This document shows, piece after piece, positions 60,221-64,000 of a stretch of DNA of 64,000 bases. The translations under genes were made by a program, and so were the position numbers. The notes below the pieces were generated by a model. It saw only the letters and a program-made list of their open reading frames with translations, was not told the origin of the DNA and searched no databases. The DNA lies in NCBI GenBank assembly GCA_027257055.1, contig JAPVLO010000232.1:5394001-5458000 (forward strand). The letters run 5' to 3'. Source of the DNA: Cephalopachus bancanus (lineage: Eukaryota > Chordata > Mammalia > Primates > Tarsiidae). Position 1 is the stretch's first letter. Each line of letters starts with the position of its first letter.

Positions 60221-63200
60221 CTTGGAGCCACTGCAGAAGCCCATGGCAGAGCCATAACAGAGGAGTGAGGAGGGGGCCAGCACAGAGACCCATGGAGGGG
60301 TCATCACCAAGGTCTGTGATGGAGCCACCACAAAAGCTTGTGGCAGGGCAACCGCAAAGGAACACATTGGGGCCAATGAGGAGGAGGGCAGCAGGGACAC
60401 CACAGCGGTGCACAGCAGGGCCACCAAGGAGGTGCACAGTGGGGCTACCATGGAGGCATGCAGTAGAGCCACCATGGAGATATGTGGCAGGTCCACTATG
60501 GAGGCATGTGATGGGTCTATTGCAGAAGCACAAGGTGGGTCTAACATTGAGGCACGTGGTACAGCCACCTCAGAGGCATGTGACAAGACCATCATGGAAG
60601 ACCATGGTGGGTCCATCATGGAGGAATGTGGCTGGGTCACCATGGAGGCACATGGCCAGGGCCACCAGGGAGGTGCATCATGGGGCCACCTTGGAAATTT
60701 TCAGCTGGGCCCCTGTGGACATGTATGGCAGTGCCACTGCAGAGGCATGACCTAGCTACCATAGAGGGGCACAACAGGGCCTCCCGGGATGCATGTAGCT
60801 AGGCCACCGCAGAGGCACGCAGCCCAGCCACCACAGAGGTACATAGTGGGACCAGTGCTGCGGTGTGTGGTGGGGCCACCTTGGGAGCATATGGTGGGGC
60901 CACAGCAGAGGAGCACAGTGGGTCCGCCACAAAGGCCCACAGCAGGGCCATGGCAGAGGCCTATAGCTGGGCCACTGCAGAGGCCCATGGCAGGGTCACT
61001 ATGGAGGCCTGCAGCAGAGCCACTGCTAAGACCCAGTGCAGGGCCATGATGGAGGCCTGTGGTGGGGCCAATGCAGAGGCCTGTGGCAAGACCACCACAG
61101 AGGCTTGTGGTGGAGCCATGGTGGAGGCCCACAGCAGGACCACCACATGGGCCCTCGTCAGGGTCATTGTGAAAGCACACAGCTGGGCCACTGTGGAGAC
61201 ACATGGTGGGGCTGCTGCAGGGGTACACAGTGGGGCCACTGCAGAGACATGCAGCAGGGCCATGACAAAAGTACATGGTGGGCCCACTGTGGGGTCACTC
61301 AGAAGTGCCGTCATGGAGGCATGCAGAGGGGCCATTGCAGAGGCGCATGGCGGGGCCACTGGGGACCCTCGCAGCAGGGCCACCATGAAGGTGTGTGGAG
61401 GGTCCATCCTGGAGGTTCACAACAGGGCCATTGTGGAACCTCATGGCAGGGCCACCATGAAAGCATGCAGAGGGTCCACCATGGAGGGGCATGAAAGAGG
61501 TGCAAGGCAGAGCCACTGCAAAGCCCATGGAGGGGCCACTGCAAAGGCCCGTGGCAGGGCCAGTGCAAAGGCCTGTGGGAGGCCAACCATGGAGGCATTC
61601 ATCATGACCATTGAGGAGGTGCATAGTGGGGCCACCACAGAAGCCAGCAGTGGGGCCACTGTGAAAGCACACAGCATGGCCACCACAGAGGGGTGCTGTG
61701 GGGCCACTGCAGAGGCTCATGGTGGGACCTCTACAGAGGCATGCATCAGGTCCATCACAAAGGCACATAGCAGGTCCACTGCAGGGGCATGTGGAAGGGC
61801 TTCTGTGCATGAAGGCACAGAAAGGGGTCACCATGGAAGCACACAGCAGGGCCACCGTGAAGGCACACAGTGGGTCCATCACAAAGGCACATGGTAGGTC
61901 CATCATGGAGGTGCACAGTAGGGCCATCGTGGAAGAGTGAGGTGGGGTGACCGCAGAGGCCCACAAAGGAGTCACCACTAAAGCCCATGGCAGGACCACT
62001 GCAAAGGCACACATTGGGGCCATTGAGTGAGGAGTATGGCGGGACCACCAGGTGGACATGCAGTGGAGTCACAGTGGAGGTGTGCATCAGTGGAGCCACC
62101 ATAGAGGTGCGTGGCAGGTCCAATGTAGAGGTGCACGGCAGGGCCACTGCAGAGGTGTGCATCATGTCCACAATGGACACACGTAGTGGGACCACCATGG
62201 AGGTGTTCAGTGGAGCCACTGTGAAGGCACATGGCAGGACCAACATGGAGGCATGTGGAGGGGCCACTGCAGATGCAAGTAGCAATGTCACCATGGAGGC
62301 ACGCAGTGGAACCACTGTGGAGGGGCACAGCAGAGCCACCTGGAAGGCATGCAGCTGGGCCACCGCAGAGGCACGGGGCCTCATCACTGAGGAGGCAGGC
62401 AGAAGTCCACCATAAAAGCCCATGGTGGGGCCATGGCAGAGGCATAAGGCAGGGCCACCAAGAGGTGCATGGTGGTGCAGCTGCAGAGGCACACAGTGGG
62501 GCCACCTCACAGGCATGCTGCGGGACTACCACAGAGGAGTGCAGTGGAGTCACTGGCATGTGGCAGGACCAACGCAGAGGCACATGGAGGAGCCACCATG
62601 AATGAACAAGGGAGGGCCACTGTGGAGGCACACGTCAGGCCACTGCAGATGCACATGGGGGTCTACCACAAAGGTGTACATCGGGACCACTGCAGAGGTA
62701 CACAGAGGTTCCGTCGTGGAGCCTTACAAAGGGGCCACCATGAGGCATGCAGCGGGGCCATCGCAAAGGTGGATGACAGGTCCGCTGTGGAGGCGTACAG
62801 TGAGGCCATTGAAAAGGCTTGTAGCAGGGCTACCACGAAGACACATGAAGGTGTCACTATGGAGGCCCATGGCACAACCGTCATGGGGGAGTGAGGTGGG
62901 GCCGCCACAAGAGGAGTGGCCACTGCCAAGGCCCATGGTGGAGCCTCCACAAAGGCCTGCAGTCGGGGACCCACAAAGGCACACATTGGGGCCATTGAGA
63001 AGGAGTGCATCAAGGACACCACAGATATGTGTGGTGGGGCCACCATGGAGGCATGTGGTGGAGGCACTCGGCAGGTCCACCACAGAGGCATGAAGCCAGT
63101 CAACCCTGGAGGCCCATCTCAGGTCCACATTGGAGGCACACGGCACAGCCACTTCCAAGGCATGTGGCAGGGCCACCTCAGAGGTACATGGTGGGAGCAC

Positions 63201-64000
63201 AGCAGAAGATTGAGGCAGGGCCATATGGAGGCATGCAACCAGGCCACTGCAGATGCACTGTGGACGCATGCAGCAGTGCCACTACAGAGGTGTGTGATGG
63301 TGTCACCACAAAGGGGCCCAGTAGGGCCTCCTGGGAGGCATGCAGCTAGGTCACCACAGTAGCGCATGGCCCAGCCACCACAGAGGTGCATGGCAGGGCC
63401 AGCACTGAGGTGTGCAGTGGGGCCACCTTGGAAGTGTGTGGTGGGGCCACTGCAAAGGCCCGCATCTGGGCCACCACAGAGGCCTGCAGTGGGGACACCA
63501 TGGAGACTCAAATGGGGTGACTGCAGAGGCCCACAGTGGAGCCACTATGAAGGCCTATGGTGGGGCCATTATGGAGGCCCATGGTGAAGCCACCATAGAG
63601 GCACGTGGTGGGTCCACTGCAAAGGTACATGGCAGGCCCAGTGTGAAGGTGCATGGCGGGGCCCACAGCAGGGGTAACGCAGGGGCCCTTGGTGGGGCCA
63701 CTGCAGAGGCCAAGGCAGGGACACTGTGGAGGCCCGTAAAGGGATCACCATGGAGGCCCATGTTAGGGCCATTGTGAAGGCACGCAGTGGAGCCACCACA
63801 GAGGTGTGTGGTCGGGCCACCAAGGAGGTACAGTGGGACCACCGTGGAGACATACAGCAGGGCTCCTGCAATAGTGCACAGCAGGGCACTGTGAGGGCAC
63901 TCAGAGGGGCCACTGCAGAGGCATATGGTGGGGCAACTGCAGAGGTGCATGGTGGGACCACTGTGAAGACTCGTGGCAGGTCCACCACAAAGGCACATGG
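60221..64000. repeat. 24-bp minisatellite array, block C, open at the window end (about 157 units seen)
   Basis: The same 24-bp unit resumes after the retroviral fragment and continues past the edge. It includes the longest open frame of the window (344 codons, + strand, 60863-61897), made of octapeptide repeats such as ATAEAHGG. Units near 60770, 61990 and 63310 share irregular variants with each other and with block B. Confidence 0.95.

Noticed and set aside
60863..61897. 344-codon + strand open frame, longest in the window, with other 200-330-codon frames across 40-64 kb
   Set aside because: All are octapeptide repeats read from 24-bp units, occur in every frame on both strands and overlap each other. 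There is no promoter, splice site or known domain.
39946..64000. A CRISPR array
   Set aside because: Units are contiguous without unique spacers, and the context is a primate nuclear genome.

Overview
The window looks like nuclear DNA from a primate. It has dimeric Alu elements in reverse orientation (29.3, 26.2 and 31.7 kb), L1 fragments, MaLR LTRs, a MER1-type hAT element, exons bounded by AG/GT splice sites, and a CpG-island promoter. The better-preserved Alu copies share nucleotides that do not match the human subfamilies I know. I therefore lean to a non-human, perhaps deep-branching primate such as a tarsier; that is inference. No prokaryotic features were seen.

Layout. (1) 1-7.4 kb holds the last three coding exons, on the + strand, of a gene I cannot name; the exon phases fit and the frame ends in a stop at 6723-6725. 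(2) 11.2-12.25 kb is a CpG island with GC boxes, an RFX X-box-like site and three tandem copies of a paired ZNF143-like motif. (3) 15-22.4 kb carries scattered minus-strand remains of a TBC-domain gene of the USP6NL/TBC1D3 family, probably a pseudogene. (4) 23.8-28.4 kb is rearranged: a MER1-like hAT element, degenerate telomere-type repeats, a roughly 750-bp inverted duplication with a 1.9-kb spacer, and a mariner-type MITE at the duplication end. (5) 28.8-33.4 kb is repeat-rich: Tigger-like DNA, three Alu copies, an old L1, and an RPL36 processed pseudogene inserted in that L1. (6) 33.6-37.2 kb has a 57-bp minisatellite followed by a diverged roughly 1-kb tandem repeat. (7) 37.16-39.95 kb is a 5'-truncated, dead L1 on the minus strand.

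(8) From 39.95 kb to the window end lies the dominant object: about 20 kb of 24-bp minisatellite, roughly 800 units, running off the right edge. It is interrupted by a probable solo LTR (49.0-50.73 kb) and by a decayed class I endogenous retrovirus fragment with integrase and Env remnants (57.69-60.22 kb). Because 24 bp is eight codons and the common unit has no stop in any frame, the array throws up hundreds of long overlapping open frames on both strands. Many units also carry the ten bases GCCACCATGG, a textbook strong start context. I read these frames as a by-product of the repeat rather than as genes, but the property is real and testable.

The only host gene parts I would defend are the three + strand exons and the CpG-island promoter. 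The TBC, RPL36, L1 and retroviral pieces are non-functional or fragmentary.
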